From Brevundimonas subvibrioides (GTDB lineage: Bacteria > Pseudomonadota > Alphaproteobacteria > Caulobacterales > Caulobacteraceae): 43,556 bases of DNA. The notes beneath the pieces are model-generated. The model did no database searches. It was not told the origin of the DNA and saw nothing but the letters and a program-made list of their open reading frames with translations. Position numbers and translations under genes: made by a program. Location of the stretch: assembly GCA_002280475.1 (NCBI GenBank), contig NCEB01000038.1, positions 1 to 43,556 on the forward strand. Direction: 5' to 3'. This document shows positions 17,061-26,380 of the stretch, in pieces; position 1 is the stretch's first letter; the number at the start of each line of letters is the position of its first letter.

Positions 17061-17375
17061 TTGCACGACGACGTCATCCGCCACGAGGACCGCGACGCCA
17101 TGATCCGCGCCGCCCTGGCCGAGCATGGCGATACCGGCGTCACGCCGCGCCACACCCTGTTCTTCTTCCATGGCGACGGCGACCACGACGACCTGAACGA
17201 GGTCGCGCGCCGCGCCGGCTTCCTGACCCGGGGGCAGGACGACGCGACCATTCTCGAGACGACCATGGCCGTGGACGAAGCGGCCTTCGCCCCCGTCAGC
17301 GCCATGATGCAATCCTGGGCCGCGGCCTTCCAGCTGGACTACGACGGCTGGGAGTGCGCGGTCGTGACCAACTAG
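17061..17375 (+). CDS. RraB-like protein (ribonuclease E regulator family)
   Basis: This 104-residue acidic protein has the layout of the RraB family, whose E. coli member binds and inhibits RNase E. It shows a GD then PRHTLFFFHGDGD strand, a helix with LNEVARRAGF, and a C-terminal QLDYDGWEC matching the family's conserved end. TTG 17061 is used as the start, with AGAAAGA upstream; ATG 17100 would remove 13 residues. The stop lies 12 bases before carB, and that gap is almost entirely the carB ribosome site, so the two are co-transcribed. The family call is by pattern only, and an effect on RNase E is inferred. Confidence 0.72.
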   Translation: MHDDVIRHEDRDAMIRAALAEHGDTGVTPRHTLFFFHGDGDHDDLNEVARRAGFLTRGQDDATILETTMAVDEAAFAPVSAMMQSWAAAFQLDYDGWECAVVTN

Positions 17376-17387
17376 AGGGAGGCTGAG

Positions 17388-20300
17388 ATGCCCAAGCGCA
17401 CCGACATCCAGTCCATCCTCATCATCGGCGCCGGGCCGATCGTCATCGGTCAGGCCTGCGAATTCGACTACTCCGGCGTCCAGGCCTGCAAGGCGCTGAA
17501 GGCCGAGGGCTACCGGGTCATTCTGGTCAACTCCAACCCGGCCACGATCATGACCGATCCGGACATGGCCGACGCCACCTACATCGAGCCGATCACACCG
17601 GAGATGGTCGAGAAGATCATCGACAAGGAACGCCCTGACGCCCTGTTGCCCACCATGGGCGGGCAGACGGCGCTGAACACGGCCCTGGCGCTGGATGCCT
17701 CCGGCGTCCTGGCCAGATACGGCGTGGAGATGATCGGGGCCCGCGCCGAGGTCATCGACAAGGCCGAGGACCGGCAGAAATTCCGCGACGCCATGGACAA
17801 GCTGGGGCTGGAGAGTCCCCGCTCCAAGGCCGCCCATACGCTGGACGAGGCGCTGGAGGGGCTGGAGTTCGTCGGCCTGCCCGCCATCGTCCGCCCCAGC
17901 TTCACCCTCGCCGGCACCGGCGGCGGCATCGCCTACAACAGGGAAGAGTTCGAGGAGATCGTGCTGCGCGGCCTCGATCTGAGCCCCACCACCGAGGTGC
18001 TGATCGAGGAGTCGGTGCTGGGCTGGAAGGAGTACGAAATGGAGGTCGTCCGCGACAAGGCGGACAACTGCATCATCATCTGCTCCATCGAGAACATCGA
18101 CCCGATGGGGGTGCATACGGGCGACTCGATCACCGTCGCCCCCGCCCTGACGCTGACCGACAAGGAATATCAGCGCATGCGCACGGGCTCGATCAACGTG
18201 TTGCGCGAGATCGGGGTCGAGACGGGCGGATCGAACGTCCAGTGGGCGATCAATCCGGCGGACGGCCGGATGGTCGTGATCGAGATGAACCCGCGCGTGT
18301 CGCGCTCCTCGGCGCTCGCCTCCAAGGCCACGGGCTTCCCGATCGCCAAGGTCGCTGCGCGTCTGGCCGTCGGCTACACCCTGGACGAGCTTCAGAACGA
18401 CATCACCCAGGTCACGCCCGCCAGCTTCGAGCCGTCGATCGACTATGTCGTGACCAAGATCCCGCGCTTCGCCTTCGAGAAATACCCGGGCTCGGAGCCC
18501 CTGCTGTCGACCTCGATGAAGTCGGTCGGCGAGGTCATGGCTATCGGCCGCACCTTCCAGGAATCCATGCAGAAGGCCCTGCGCGGGCTGGAGACCGGCC
18601 TGTCGGGCTTCGACGAGATCGAGATCGAGGGCACCGAAACGATCGACGACGACGCCTCCATCCGGGCCGCCGTGATCCGGGCGCTCGGCCAGCCGACGCC
18701 GGACCGCATCCGCGTCATCGCACAGGCCTTCCGCCACGGCCTGTCGGTCGAGGAGGTCAACGCGGCCTGTTCCTATGAGCCGTGGTTCCTGCGCCAGATC
18801 GCCGACATCGTGCGCGAAGAGGGCCACGTCCGGGTCAAGGGACTGCCGAGCGAGGCCACCGAATTCCGCCGGCTGAAGTCCAAGGGCTTCTCCGACGCCC
18901 GCCTGGCCGCCCTGACCGGTTCGAGCGAGCGCGAGGTTCGACACGCCCGTCGCGGCCTGAATGTCCGCCCGGTGTTCAAGCGCATCGACACCTGCGCGGC
19001 CGAGTTCGCATCGGCCACCGCCTATATGTATTCGACCTATGAGACCGGCGCCCTGGGTCAGGTCCCGGTCTGTGAATCCGAGCCGACGGGGGCCAGGAAG
19101 GCCATCATCCTGGGCGGCGGGCCGAACCGGATCGGCCAGGGGATCGAGTTCGACTACTGCTGCTGTCACGCGGCCTTCGCCTTCGCCGACATCGGCGTCG
19201 AGTCGATCATGGTCAACTGCAACCCCGAGACCGTCTCGACCGACTACGACACCTCCGACCGCCTGTATTTCGAGCCTTTGACGGCCGAGGACGTGCTGGA
19301 ACTGATCGAGGTCGAACGCTCCAAGGGCGAGCTGATCGGCGTCGTCGTCCAGTTCGGCGGCCAGACCCCGCTGAAGCTGGCCCATGCGCTGCACGAGGAC
19401 GGCGTGCCGATCCTGGGCACGTCGCTGGACTCGATCGATCTGGCCGAGGACCGCGAACGGTTCCAGGTCATGCTGCACGACATCGGCCTGATGCAGCCGC
19501 CCAATGGCCTGGCCCGCAGCGCCGAGGAAGCCGCGCAGAAGGCTGATGAGGTCGGCTATCCCGTGGTCCTGCGCCCCTCATACGTGCTGGGCGGACGCGG
19601 CATGATGATCGTCCACGATCGCGAGCAGTTGGATCGCTATGTCGGCGAGGCCATGCGGGTCTCTGGCGACGACCCGGTCCTGATCGACCACTATCTGAAC
19701 CGCGCGACGGAGGTCGACGTCGACGCCCTGTGCGACGACGACACCGTCTTTGTGGCCGGGGTGCTGGAGCATATCGAGGAGGCCGGGGTGCATTCGGGCG
19801 ACAGCGCCTGCTCCATGCCGCCTCACTCGTTGTCCGACGCCACCGTCGCCGAGCTGAAGCGCCAAACCAAGGCCATGGCTCGCGCGCTCAAGGTGCGCGG
19901 TCTGATGAACGTGCAGTTCGCCATCGAGGAGCCGCACAGCGAGAGCCCCCGCATCTTCGTGCTGGAGGTCAATCCGCGCGCCAGCCGCACCGCGCCCTTC
20001 GTCGCCAAGACCATCGGCGTGCCTGTCGCCTCCATCGCCGCCAAGGTGATGGCGGGCGTGCCCCTGGCGTCTTTCGGCCTGAGGGACGCCCCCTATGACC
20101 ACATTGCGGTCAAGGAAGCCGTCTTCCCCTTCGCCCGGTTCGCCGGCGTCGACACGGTGCTGGGACCCGAGATGCGCTCGACCGGCGAGGTCATGGGGCT
20201 GGACTTCAAGCGGCCGGGAGAGGCCGACATGGCCCCCGCCTTCGCCCGCGCCTTCGCCAAGTCCCAGATCGGCGGCGGAACAACCCTGCCCACAACGGGA

Positions 20301-20690
20301 TGCGCCTTCGTGTCGGTGAAGGACGACGACAAGCCCTTCGTGGTCGAGGCCGTGACCCTGCTGCTGAAACAGGGGTTCGAAGTCATCGCCACGGGCGGCA
20401 CTCACGCCTGGCTGGTCCAGCAGGGCCTGCCCGTCGGCCATGTGAAGAAGGTGCTGGAGGGCCGACCCAACATCGTCGATGCGATGAAGAACGGCGACGT
20501 TCAACTGGTCATCAACACCACCGAGGGCAAGCAGTCGCTGCAGGACAGCTTCAGCCTGCGCCGCACCGCCCTGATGCAGAAGATCCCCTACTACACGACC
20601 GTCGCCGGAGCCCTGGCGGCCGCCCAGGCGATCGGCGCGATCCAGGCCGACAGCCTGGAGGTTCGACCGATCCAGGACTTCGCCCACTAA
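17388..20690 (+). CDS. carB: Carbamoyl-phosphate synthase large subunit
   Basis: This subunit makes carbamoyl phosphate from bicarbonate, ammonia (channelled from CarA) and two ATP, for arginine and pyrimidine synthesis. It is 1100 residues from ATG 17388, with the strong site AGGGAGG seven bases upstream. Two homologous ATP-grasp halves are visible. The first starts [20 protein letters not shown], with [12 protein letters not shown]. The second starts [19 protein letters not shown], with [11 protein letters not shown]. Between them lies an oligomerisation domain. The C-terminal methylglyoxal-synthase-like allosteric domain (from about residue 965, [28 protein letters not shown]) is complete. 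The gene converges with a TauE-type transporter gene, with only 10 bases between the stops. Confidence 0.99.
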   Translation: MPKRTDIQSILIIGAGPIVIGQACEFDYSGVQACKALKAEGYRVILVNSNPATIMTDPDMADATYIEPITPEMVEKIIDKERPDALLPTMGGQTALNTALALDASGVLARYGVEMIGARAEVIDKAEDRQKFRDAMDKLGLESPRSKAAHTLDEALEGLEFVGLPAIVRPSFTLAGTGGGIAYNREEFEEIVLRGLDLSPTTEVLIEESVLGWKEYEMEVVRDKADNCIIICSIENIDPMGVHTGDSITVAPALTLTDKEYQRMRTGSINVLREIGVETGGSNVQWAINPADGRMVVIEMNPRVSRSSALASKATGFPIAKVAARLAVGYTLDELQNDITQVTPASFEPSIDYVVTKIPRFAFEKYPGSEPLLSTSMKSVGEVMAIGRTFQESMQKALRGLETGLSGFDEIEIEGTETIDDDASIRAAVIRALGQPTPDRIRVIAQAFRHGLSVEEVNAACSYEPWFLRQIADIVREEGHVRVKGLPSEATEFRRLKSKGFSDARLAALTGSSEREVRHARRGLNVRPVFKRIDTCAAEFASATAYMYSTYETGALGQVPVCESEPTGARKAIILGGGPNRIGQGIEFDYCCCHAAFAFADIGVESIMVNCNPETVSTDYDTSDRLYFEPLTAEDVLELIEVERSKGELIGVVVQFGGQTPLKLAHALHEDGVPILGTSLDSIDLAEDRERFQVMLHDIGLMQPPNGLARSAEEAAQKADEVGYPVVLRPSYVLGGRGMMIVHDREQLDRYVGEAMRVSGDDPVLIDHYLNRATEVDVDALCDDDTVFVAGVLEHIEEAGVHSGDSACSMPPHSLSDATVAELKRQTKAMARALKVRGLMNVQFAIEEPHSESPRIFVLEVNPRASRTAPFVAKTIGVPVASIAAKVMAGVPLASFGLRDAPYDHIAVKEAVFPFARFAGVDTVLGPEMRSTGEVMGLDFKRPGEADMAPAFARAFAKSQIGGGTTLPTTGCAFVSVKDDDKPFVVEAVTLLLKQGFEVIATGGTHAWLVQQGLPVGHVKKVLEGRPNIVDAMKNGDVQLVINTTEGKQSLQDSFSLRRTALMQKIPYYTTVAGALAAAQAIGAIQADSLEVRPIQDFAH

Positions 20691-20700
20691 GACCTGGACC

Positions 20701-21483
20701 TTAGAGGGCCATGACCGCGCGGATCGCGACATAGACGGCCACAATCAGGATCATGCCGGCGAACAGGCTGCGACCCAGGCCGGCATTGGCACCAAGGCGA
20801 CGAGCGAGCGGCAGGCCGGCGACCGTGCCGACCACGCCGCCGGCCGTCATGGCGGCGACCAGGCCCGCGTCGACCCAGCCGGACAGGGCGTAGTTGCCGG
20901 CGGTCGTCGCCCCAAAGGCCGCGACGCTGAGCAGCGACGTGGCCTGGGCGGTCGCCAGACTCATGCCGGTGGAGGCCATCAGGCCGGGCACGATCAGGAA
21001 GCCGCCGCCGATGCCGAAGAAACCTGCGGCCGATCCGACGCCAGCGCCCGCGAGGCCCACGCGCGGCGCGATCGCCAGGTTCAGCCTCGGCTCGGGCCGG
21101 ACGACCGCCAGGCGCGGGCGAAGCATGGACAGGCCCACGGCGGCCATCGCCACAGCGAAGATCAGCAGCAACTGCTGGCCGTCGATCATCTTGGCCAGCG
21201 ACGAGCCGATCCAGGCCCCCGCCGCGCCGGTGACGGCGAACAGGGTGGCGCAGGGCCAGCGAACGCGCCCTGCCCGGGCATGGCCGGCCAGAGCCGTCAG
21301 GGCGTTCAGCGCGACACCCGCAGCCGAGACCCCGATGGCGACATGGGGATCGGCCACCCCCACGACATAGAGCAGCAGCGGCACGGCCAGAACCGACCCC
21401 CCTCCGCCGAACAGCGTCAGGAGAAGGGCGACGACGCCACCACTGAACGCCGCGAGCACGAGGGGCAGGAGATCGGTCGTCAT
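20701..21483 (-). CDS. TauE/SafE-family sulfite/organosulfur exporter
   Basis: This 260-residue inner-membrane protein starts at ATG 21483. It has about eight hydrophobic segments in two similar halves. Each half contains the family's glycine-rich motif, GGGGSVLAVPLL and FFGIGGGFLIVPGL. The family moves sulfite, sulfoacetate or similar anions out of the cell. It is the last gene of the minus-strand run bigR-like, rhodanese, tauE-like, with a four-base gap to the rhodanese gene. Removing sulfite, the product of persulfide oxidation and of rhodanese chemistry, is the natural role here, by inference from context. Confidence 0.9.
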   Translation of the reverse strand: MTTDLLPLVLAAFSGGVVALLLTLFGGGGSVLAVPLLLYVVGVADPHVAIGVSAAGVALNALTALAGHARAGRVRWPCATLFAVTGAAGAWIGSSLAKMIDGQQLLLIFAVAMAAVGLSMLRPRLAVVRPEPRLNLAIAPRVGLAGAGVGSAAGFFGIGGGFLIVPGLMASTGMSLATAQATSLLSVAAFGATTAGNYALSGWVDAGLVAAMTAGGVVGTVAGLPLARRLGANAGLGRSLFAGMILIVAVYVAIRAVMAL

Positions 21484-21487
21484 GGCG

Positions 21488-22036
21488 TCACGCGGCCTTG
21501 GCCGTCGAGCCATAGGCGGCGCGGTTCCAGGGCATCACGGCCAGCAGCCGCGCCATACCGCAGAAACCCGTGGCCCCCGCGAAGAACAGGCCCGCGCCCA
21601 CGAAGGCCGACAGCCCCCAGAAGGCGGGATGAACCACAAGACCGAGCGCGGCGCCCAGCAGGATCAGGCCGCCTGCCGTCATCTGAACCTGGCGCATCAG
21701 CTCGATCGGCTTTGACCGGTCGGTCTGGACCGCGAGACCGGCGGCCTTCCAGCCATCCAGTCCGCCCTCCAGCACGAAGGCCTCGCCCGGCACACGAGCC
21801 GCGAGGCGCGCACAGTTGACGCCCGTCCGATTGCCCGTGCGGCAGGTGTAGATGATCTGGCGTCCGTCGGGCAGCGCGGTCTGCATCTCCTCGAAGCGCG
21901 AGAGGGGGGCGGGGACGGCACCGGGAACGTGCTCGCGCGCGAACTCATCGGGCTCGCGGATATCGACCAGCACGGCGGCGCGAGACTTCAGGCGAGCGGC
22001 GACGTCGGCGGGCTTCAGCGGGGTCAGGACTGTCAT
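21488..22036 (-). CDS. Rhodanese-domain protein with membrane tail (YgaP-like)
   Basis: This 182-residue sulfurtransferase has an N-terminal rhodanese domain (about residues 5-100). It includes VDIREPDEFAREHVPGA and the active cysteine C65 in the loop CRTGNRT, where a persulfide is carried. After it come two hydrophobic segments (about 113-160, LILLGAALGLVVHPAFWG and LFFAGATGFCGMARLL) of the DUF2892 type, placing the enzyme at the inner membrane. The start is ATG 22036, four bases after the regulator stop. The neighbours point to persulfide and thiosulfate handling. Confidence 0.92.
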   Translation of the reverse strand: MTVLTPLKPADVAARLKSRAAVLVDIREPDEFAREHVPGAVPAPLSRFEEMQTALPDGRQIIYTCRTGNRTGVNCARLAARVPGEAFVLEGGLDGWKAAGLAVQTDRSKPIELMRQVQMTAGGLILLGAALGLVVHPAFWGLSAFVGAGLFFAGATGFCGMARLLAVMPWNRAAYGSTAKAA

Positions 22037-22040
22037 GGGG

Positions 22041-22373
22041 TCAGGCTTTCTGCAGAGGGAGCGGAGGACAGTAGATTTCGGCGAGGACGGCGATGACCTT
22101 CAGCGCCGCCGGATCGGCAATGCGGTAAAAGATGGTCGTGCCTTGGCGCCGGGTGGCGACCAGGTTCTCGTCCCGCAGGCGAGCGAGGTGCTGGGACAGG
22201 GCCGATTGCGACAGGCCGACCAGCGGCAGGAGTTGCCCGACGGACAGTTCGGTCTCGCCCAACTGGCACAGGATCATCAGGCGCTTTTCGTTGGACAGGG
22301 CGCGCATGAGGGCGGCCGCGTCACCGGCGGCAGCTTCGAAACGGTCCAGTCCGATGGCTTGGATATCGATCAT
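22041..22373 (-). CDS. ArsR-family persulfide-sensing repressor (BigR/SqrR type)
   Basis: This 110-residue winged-helix repressor starts at ATG 22373; longer upstream frames cross the operator and are rejected. The DNA-reading helix is VGLSQSALSQHLARLR, followed by the wing RRQGTTIFYRI. Two cysteines, C36 in LMILCQL and C102 in EIYCPP, are 66 residues apart, the same spacing as the sensing pair in SqrR/BigR proteins. In those, a tetrasulfide link forms with sulfane sulfur and releases DNA. It heads an operon with the rhodanese and TauE-type genes and faces the metallohydrolase gene across an AT-rich palindromic region. It therefore probably represses both sides until sulfide or persulfide appears. 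Confidence 0.9.
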   Translation of the reverse strand: MIDIQAIGLDRFEAAAGDAAALMRALSNEKRLMILCQLGETELSVGQLLPLVGLSQSALSQHLARLRDENLVATRRQGTTIFYRIADPAALKVIAVLAEIYCPPLPLQKA

Positions 22374-22379
22374 GTCGGG

Positions 22380-22422
22380 CAATATATGCGGACTTGCTAA
22401 ATAAGCAATATCTAATATATTG
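22380..22422. promoter_or_regulatory. Palindromic AT-rich operator for the BigR-like repressor
   Basis: CAATATAT (22380-22387) and ATATATTG (22415-22422) form a perfect inverted repeat. Inside lies a second dyad, TTGCT-AAATA-AGCAA (22394-22408). It fills the divergent intergenic region and is far lower in GC than its surroundings. Confidence 0.7.
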
Positions 22423-22443
22423 GGCGTCACAAGGAGCCTTCTC

Positions 22444-23334
22444 ATGACCCACGAGATCACCCCCGAAAGCCCTGTCGTCGAAGGATTCTTCGACCCCGCG
22501 ACCCACACGGTCACCTACCTGGTCAGCGACCCGGCGACCCGACAAGCGGCTATCATCGACCCGGTACTGGACTATGATCCGGCGGCGGCCCGGACCTCGA
22601 CCCGCTCCATCGACGCGGTGATGGCCGCCCTGAAGAACCAGGGGCTGACCCTGGCGATGGTGCTGGAGACCCACGCCCACGCCGACCACCTGACCGCCGC
22701 CCATCACCTTCGCGAAACCGAGGGTGCGCCCATCGGCATCGGTCAGAAGATCGTGCGGGTTCAGACGACCTTCGCCCCGATGTTCCAGGCCGACGACGTG
22801 ACGCCGGACGGCGCGGCCTTCGACCGCCTGTATGCCGACGGCGACACCTTTGCCCTCGGTGACCTGACGGTCGAGGTGATGCACACCCCTGGCCACACCC
22901 CCGCCTGCGTCAGTTACCGGATCGCCGACGCGGTGTTCGTCGGCGACACCCTGTTCATGCCCGACTACGGCACGGCGCGGACGGATTTCCCGGGCGGGGA
23001 CGCGCGCACCCTGTACCGCTCGATCCACCGCCTGCTGGCCCTGCCCGAGGAGACGCGGATGTTCGTGGGTCACGACTATCTGCCCCAGGGTCGCACGGAG
23101 TTCTGCTTCGAGACCACGGTCGGGCAGCAGAAGGCCGCCAACATCCACGTCGGCCGGGGCGCGAGCGAAGACGTCTTTGTCGCCATGCGAGAGACGCGGG
23201 ACGCCACCCTGGGTGCCCCGCAGCTGATCCTGCCGTCGCTGCAGGTCAACATACGGGCCGGAGCCCTGCCCCCGCCGGACGCCAGCGGGCGTCGCAGCCT
23301 GGTGCTGCCGTTGAACGTCCTGGGCGCGGCCTAG
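22444..23334 (+). CDS. Metallo-beta-lactamase-fold persulfide dioxygenase (Blh/ETHE1-like)
   Basis: This 296-residue enzyme is predicted to oxidise glutathione persulfide to sulfite. The start is ATG 22444, with AAGGAG seven bases upstream. The metal motif is THAHADH (H77, H79, D81, H82), then H151 in HTPGHTP, D168 in GDTLF and H210 in VGHDY. FMPDYGTARTDFPGGDA and the following Arg/Tyr-rich stretch are typical of the Blh and ETHE1 group. It faces the BigR-like repressor gene, as blh does in the known BigR operons. Its stop overlaps that of the next gene in CTAG (23331-23334). Confidence 0.9.
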   Translation: MTHEITPESPVVEGFFDPATHTVTYLVSDPATRQAAIIDPVLDYDPAAARTSTRSIDAVMAALKNQGLTLAMVLETHAHADHLTAAHHLRETEGAPIGIGQKIVRVQTTFAPMFQADDVTPDGAAFDRLYADGDTFALGDLTVEVMHTPGHTPACVSYRIADAVFVGDTLFMPDYGTARTDFPGGDARTLYRSIHRLLALPEETRMFVGHDYLPQGRTEFCFETTVGQQKAANIHVGRGASEDVFVAMRETRDATLGAPQLILPSLQVNIRAGALPPPDASGRRSLVLPLNVLGAA

Positions 23335-24632
23335 ATGCCCGCCGCTGCCTCGGGATCCGCCGAGGCGTCCCGCCCCTCCACGATCCGGGCCGCGGCCATG
23401 TCGGCGGTGACGTTGCCGATGGTGCGGAAGATGTCCGGCACCACCTCGACCGCGAGCAGCAGGGGCAGGACCTCCAGCGGCACGCCCATGACAATGCAGA
23501 TCGGAGCGATGGAGGCGAAGAAGCTGACCTGCCCGGGCAGACCCACGGTGCCGATGCTGATGGCCAGGGCGGCGAGCCCGCCCGCCAGCATGGAGGACAT
23601 CGTGATCTCGACCCCCGTCAGCCGCGCGACATAGATCACGACCGCCAGATTGGCGACGGTGGAGGTGATGCGGAACACCGCCACCGCCAGCGGCAGGACC
23701 AGCCCCGCCGTGGCGGTCGAGACACCCAGATGGCTGACCGAGCGCTCGACCATCACGGGCAGGCAGGCCAGGGAGGACTGGGTCGAGAAGGCGACGACAA
23801 GGGCCGGGGCCGTACCGCGCGCGAACCGGCCGAGCCCGATCCGACCCCAGATCACGGCCACGACATAGGTCAGCAGGATCAGGCCGATCAGGGCCAGACA
23901 GACCAGGGCGATGTAGTGGCCCAGCACCCCGGCCGCGCCGATGCCGGCCCGCAAACCCACCCCAAAGGCCAGGGCGAAGACGCCCAGCGGCGCCACGGCC
24001 AGCACCCACTGCACGATGACGATCATGGTCTGGGCCACGCCCTCGAAGAAGACGGCGACGGGCTGGCGCAGGCGGGTCTCCAGCCGGGTGGTGGCGAAAC
24101 CGAAGGCGATGGCGAAGACCACGATGGCCAGGATGGCGTCGTCGGCCGCCGCGCGGATCGGGTTGGCGGGAGCCAGGCTGGTCAGGAAGGCCCCGAAGCC
24201 TCCGCCGCCGACGCTCTGGGCCACCTCGGCGGCGCCGCCGGGGGGCGCTCCGGCGATCAGGGCGCGGGCCGCCCCCTCGGCGATGGGCCAGATCTCGTGC
24301 AGGCCCAGCGACGCGGCGAAGGCATAGATGGTGGCCCCGACCAGCAACACGGCAAAGACGCCGACAGCCTTCAACGCCAGCCGCCCGGTCGCGGCCGCGT
24401 CGGCGATGGAGGCGATTCCGGTGACCAGAAGGCTGAACACCAGGGGGATGATCGTCATGCGCAGGGCGTTGAGCCACAGCTGGCCCAGGGCGTCGATCAG
24501 GGCGACAGAACCGACGCCGCCGGGAATTCCATAGACCTGGGCCGCGGCCCCCGCCGCCAGCCCTCCGGCCAGGGCGAGCAGCACCCAAAGGCTGAGGGAG
24601 GTGAAGACGGCGGCAGTGCGGGAACGGGTCAT
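23331..24632 (-). CDS. Dicarboxylate/amino acid:cation symporter (DAACS, DctA/GltP family)
   Basis: This 433-residue inner-membrane symporter has about eight transmembrane segments plus re-entrant loops. Family marks are the serine-rich hairpin FSTQSSLACLPVM (about residue 275), VLPLAVAVFRITSTVANLAVVIY, where the family has the NMDG-type motif, and a glycine-rich last part (AISIGTVGLPGQVSFF). NMDG is replaced here by FRITST, as in divergent members, so the substrate and coupling ion are uncertain. The start is ATG 24632. It diverges from the methyltransferase gene with 53 bases between and converges with the persulfide dioxygenase gene, sharing CTAG. Confidence 0.85.
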   Translation of the reverse strand: MTRSRTAAVFTSLSLWVLLALAGGLAAGAAAQVYGIPGGVGSVALIDALGQLWLNALRMTIIPLVFSLLVTGIASIADAAATGRLALKAVGVFAVLLVGATIYAFAASLGLHEIWPIAEGAARALIAGAPPGGAAEVAQSVGGGGFGAFLTSLAPANPIRAAADDAILAIVVFAIAFGFATTRLETRLRQPVAVFFEGVAQTMIVIVQWVLAVAPLGVFALAFGVGLRAGIGAAGVLGHYIALVCLALIGLILLTYVVAVIWGRIGLGRFARGTAPALVVAFSTQSSLACLPVMVERSVSHLGVSTATAGLVLPLAVAVFRITSTVANLAVVIYVARLTGVEITMSSMLAGGLAALAISIGTVGLPGQVSFFASIAPICIVMGVPLEVLPLLLAVEVVPDIFRTIGNVTADMAAARIVEGRDASADPEAAAGI

Positions 24633-24685
24633 GAAAGCGACGCTAGCCTTGCCACCGGCGAGAGAACAGGGCGAATGTCCCGGAC

Positions 24686-26347
24686 ATGCAGACGCCCGCC
24701 GCCAACACCCTGTTCTATGGCGACAACCTGTCGATCCTGCGCGAGCACATCGCGGACGACAGCGTGGACCTGATCTATCTGGACCCGCCGTTCAACTCGA
24801 ATGCCAACTACAATGTCCTGTTTCGCGCGCCAGGCGGTGAGCAGTCGCAGAGCCAGATCGAGGCGTTCGAGGACACCTGGCACTGGAACGTGTCGGCCGA
24901 GCGCGCCTATGCCGAGGTGCTGCAGTCGGGCACCAGCGACGCCGCCAACATGCTGGCGGCCATGCGGTCGTTCCTGGGGACCAACGACATGATGGCGTAT
25001 CTGGCCATGATGGCGGTGCGGCTGATCGAACTGCACCGGGTGCTGAAACCGACGGGCTCGCTCTATCTCCACTGCGACCCGACGGCGAGCCACTATCTGA
25101 AGCTGCTGCTGGACGCGGTGTTCGGGCCGACGAACTATCGAAACGAAATTATCTGGAAGCGTCAGACAGCGCATAGCGACGCCACAAACAAGTTTTCGGA
25201 CGTCTCCGATGTCATCCTGTTTTATGCCAAAAGCCCGCTATTCAAGTTTAAGCCAGTTCATGTCGCCCATGACCCCGCCTATCTGACGAAGTTCTACAGG
25301 CATGACGATGCCGACGGCCGTGGCCCCTACCAACTCGACAACACCACAAGTCCGAATCCGCGTCCCAACATGATGTACGAATGGATGGGCTATCCATTCC
25401 CCAGCAAGGGCTGGCGCTATGAGCGCAAGACTATGCAGCGTCTCCACGACGAAGGACGACTGCATTATCCAGTTTTCAAGGATGGAACGCCTGACTACAG
25501 CAAGCGCATTCGGCTGAAGCGTTATCTGTCTGAGCAGACGGGCTCGATTGTCACTAATGTTTGGACTGACATAAACCCTCTTCACGCCGGAAGCGCCGAA
25601 CGCCTCGGCTACCCCACCCAAAAGCCCCTCGCTCTGCTCGAACGCATCCTCGCCGCTTCGTCGAACGAGGGCGACGTCGTGCTCGACCCCTTCTGCGGCT
25701 GCGGCACCACGGTCCATGCGGCCCAGAAAATGGGGCGGCGCTGGATCGGCATCGACGTCACCCATCTCGCGGTCGGCCTGATCCAGCGGCGGCTGAGGGA
25801 CGCCTTCCCCTTGGCCGAGTTCCAGGTGCTGGGCACGCCGCGCGACCTCGGGGCCGCCAGGGCGCTGGCCGAGGCCGACAAGCACCAGTTCCAGCTGTGG
25901 GCCCTGTCGATGATCGACAACGCCGTGCCCTACAAGGGCGGACGTAAGGGGGCCGACGGCGGGGTGGACGGCTATGTCTATTTCCAGGTCACGACCGATC
26001 GGGGCGAGGGCAAGGGCAACCGCACCGATACCGGCAAGGCCATCGTCTCGATCAAGGGCGGCGGCGTCACCGACAGTCAGGTCAAGGACCTCATCACCAC
26101 CGTCGATCACGAGGGCGCGCAGATGGGCCTGTTCGTGACCCTGTTGCCCCCCACCAAGCCCATGGTGACCCGCGCCGCCGCCGGCGGCTTCTACGAGGCG
26201 GGCGGCCGCACCTATCCCAAGGTCCAGATCCTGACCATCGAACAGCTGTTCGACGGCAAGCGACCCGAGATGCCCTGGCTCGATCCGTCGGTGTTCAAGA
26301 AGGCCAAACGCGAGGCCGGGCCGGACAAACAGGGGACATTGCTGTGA
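24686..26347 (+). CDS. Beta-class DNA methyltransferase fused to a nuclease-like domain
   Basis: This 553-residue protein transfers methyl from SAM to DNA, probably N6 of adenine. Motif order is that of the beta class: catalytic DPPF (33-36, YLDPPFNSN), then target-recognition region, then SAM-binding DPFCGCGTT (about 333-341). Residues about 400-553 form an added domain with KGADGGVDGYVYF (about 420-432) and KAIVSIKGG (about 452-460), resembling the D...xxK core of Mrr-like PD-(D/E)XK nucleases. It may therefore cut DNA as well as methylate it. Bases about 25135-25600 (residues 150-305) are near 45-58 percent GC against close to 70 percent on both sides, consistent with an exchanged recognition region. 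It is not CcrM, which is shorter, has DPPYN and lacks this tail. No separate restriction or specificity gene is adjacent. The start ATG 24686 has only a weak ribosome site. Confidence 0.88.
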   Translation: MQTPAANTLFYGDNLSILREHIADDSVDLIYLDPPFNSNANYNVLFRAPGGEQSQSQIEAFEDTWHWNVSAERAYAEVLQSGTSDAANMLAAMRSFLGTNDMMAYLAMMAVRLIELHRVLKPTGSLYLHCDPTASHYLKLLLDAVFGPTNYRNEIIWKRQTAHSDATNKFSDVSDVILFYAKSPLFKFKPVHVAHDPAYLTKFYRHDDADGRGPYQLDNTTSPNPRPNMMYEWMGYPFPSKGWRYERKTMQRLHDEGRLHYPVFKDGTPDYSKRIRLKRYLSEQTGSIVTNVWTDINPLHAGSAERLGYPTQKPLALLERILAASSNEGDVVLDPFCGCGTTVHAAQKMGRRWIGIDVTHLAVGLIQRRLRDAFPLAEFQVLGTPRDLGAARALAEADKHQFQLWALSMIDNAVPYKGGRKGADGGVDGYVYFQVTTDRGEGKGNRTDTGKAIVSIKGGGVTDSQVKDLITTVDHEGAQMGLFVTLLPPTKPMVTRAAAGGFYEAGGRTYPKVQILTIEQLFDGKRPEMPWLDPSVFKKAKREAGPDKQGTLL

Positions 26348-26380
26348 TCGTCGGGCCCCCGGCGGAACACCAGCGCGCCG

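Noticed and set aside
13568..17305. Very long open frame on the minus strand opposite the right TonB receptor
   Set aside because: It is an antisense shadow of a GC-rich gene: no ribosome site, no domain wording, and Val/Gly/Asp/Arg-rich low-information sequence. The plus strand has an unmistakable receptor.
24686..26347. Identification of the DNA methyltransferase as CcrM, the GANTC cell-cycle enzyme
   Set aside because: CcrM is about 358 residues with DPPYNLQ and a different C-terminal domain. This protein has DPPFNSN and a nuclease-like tail.
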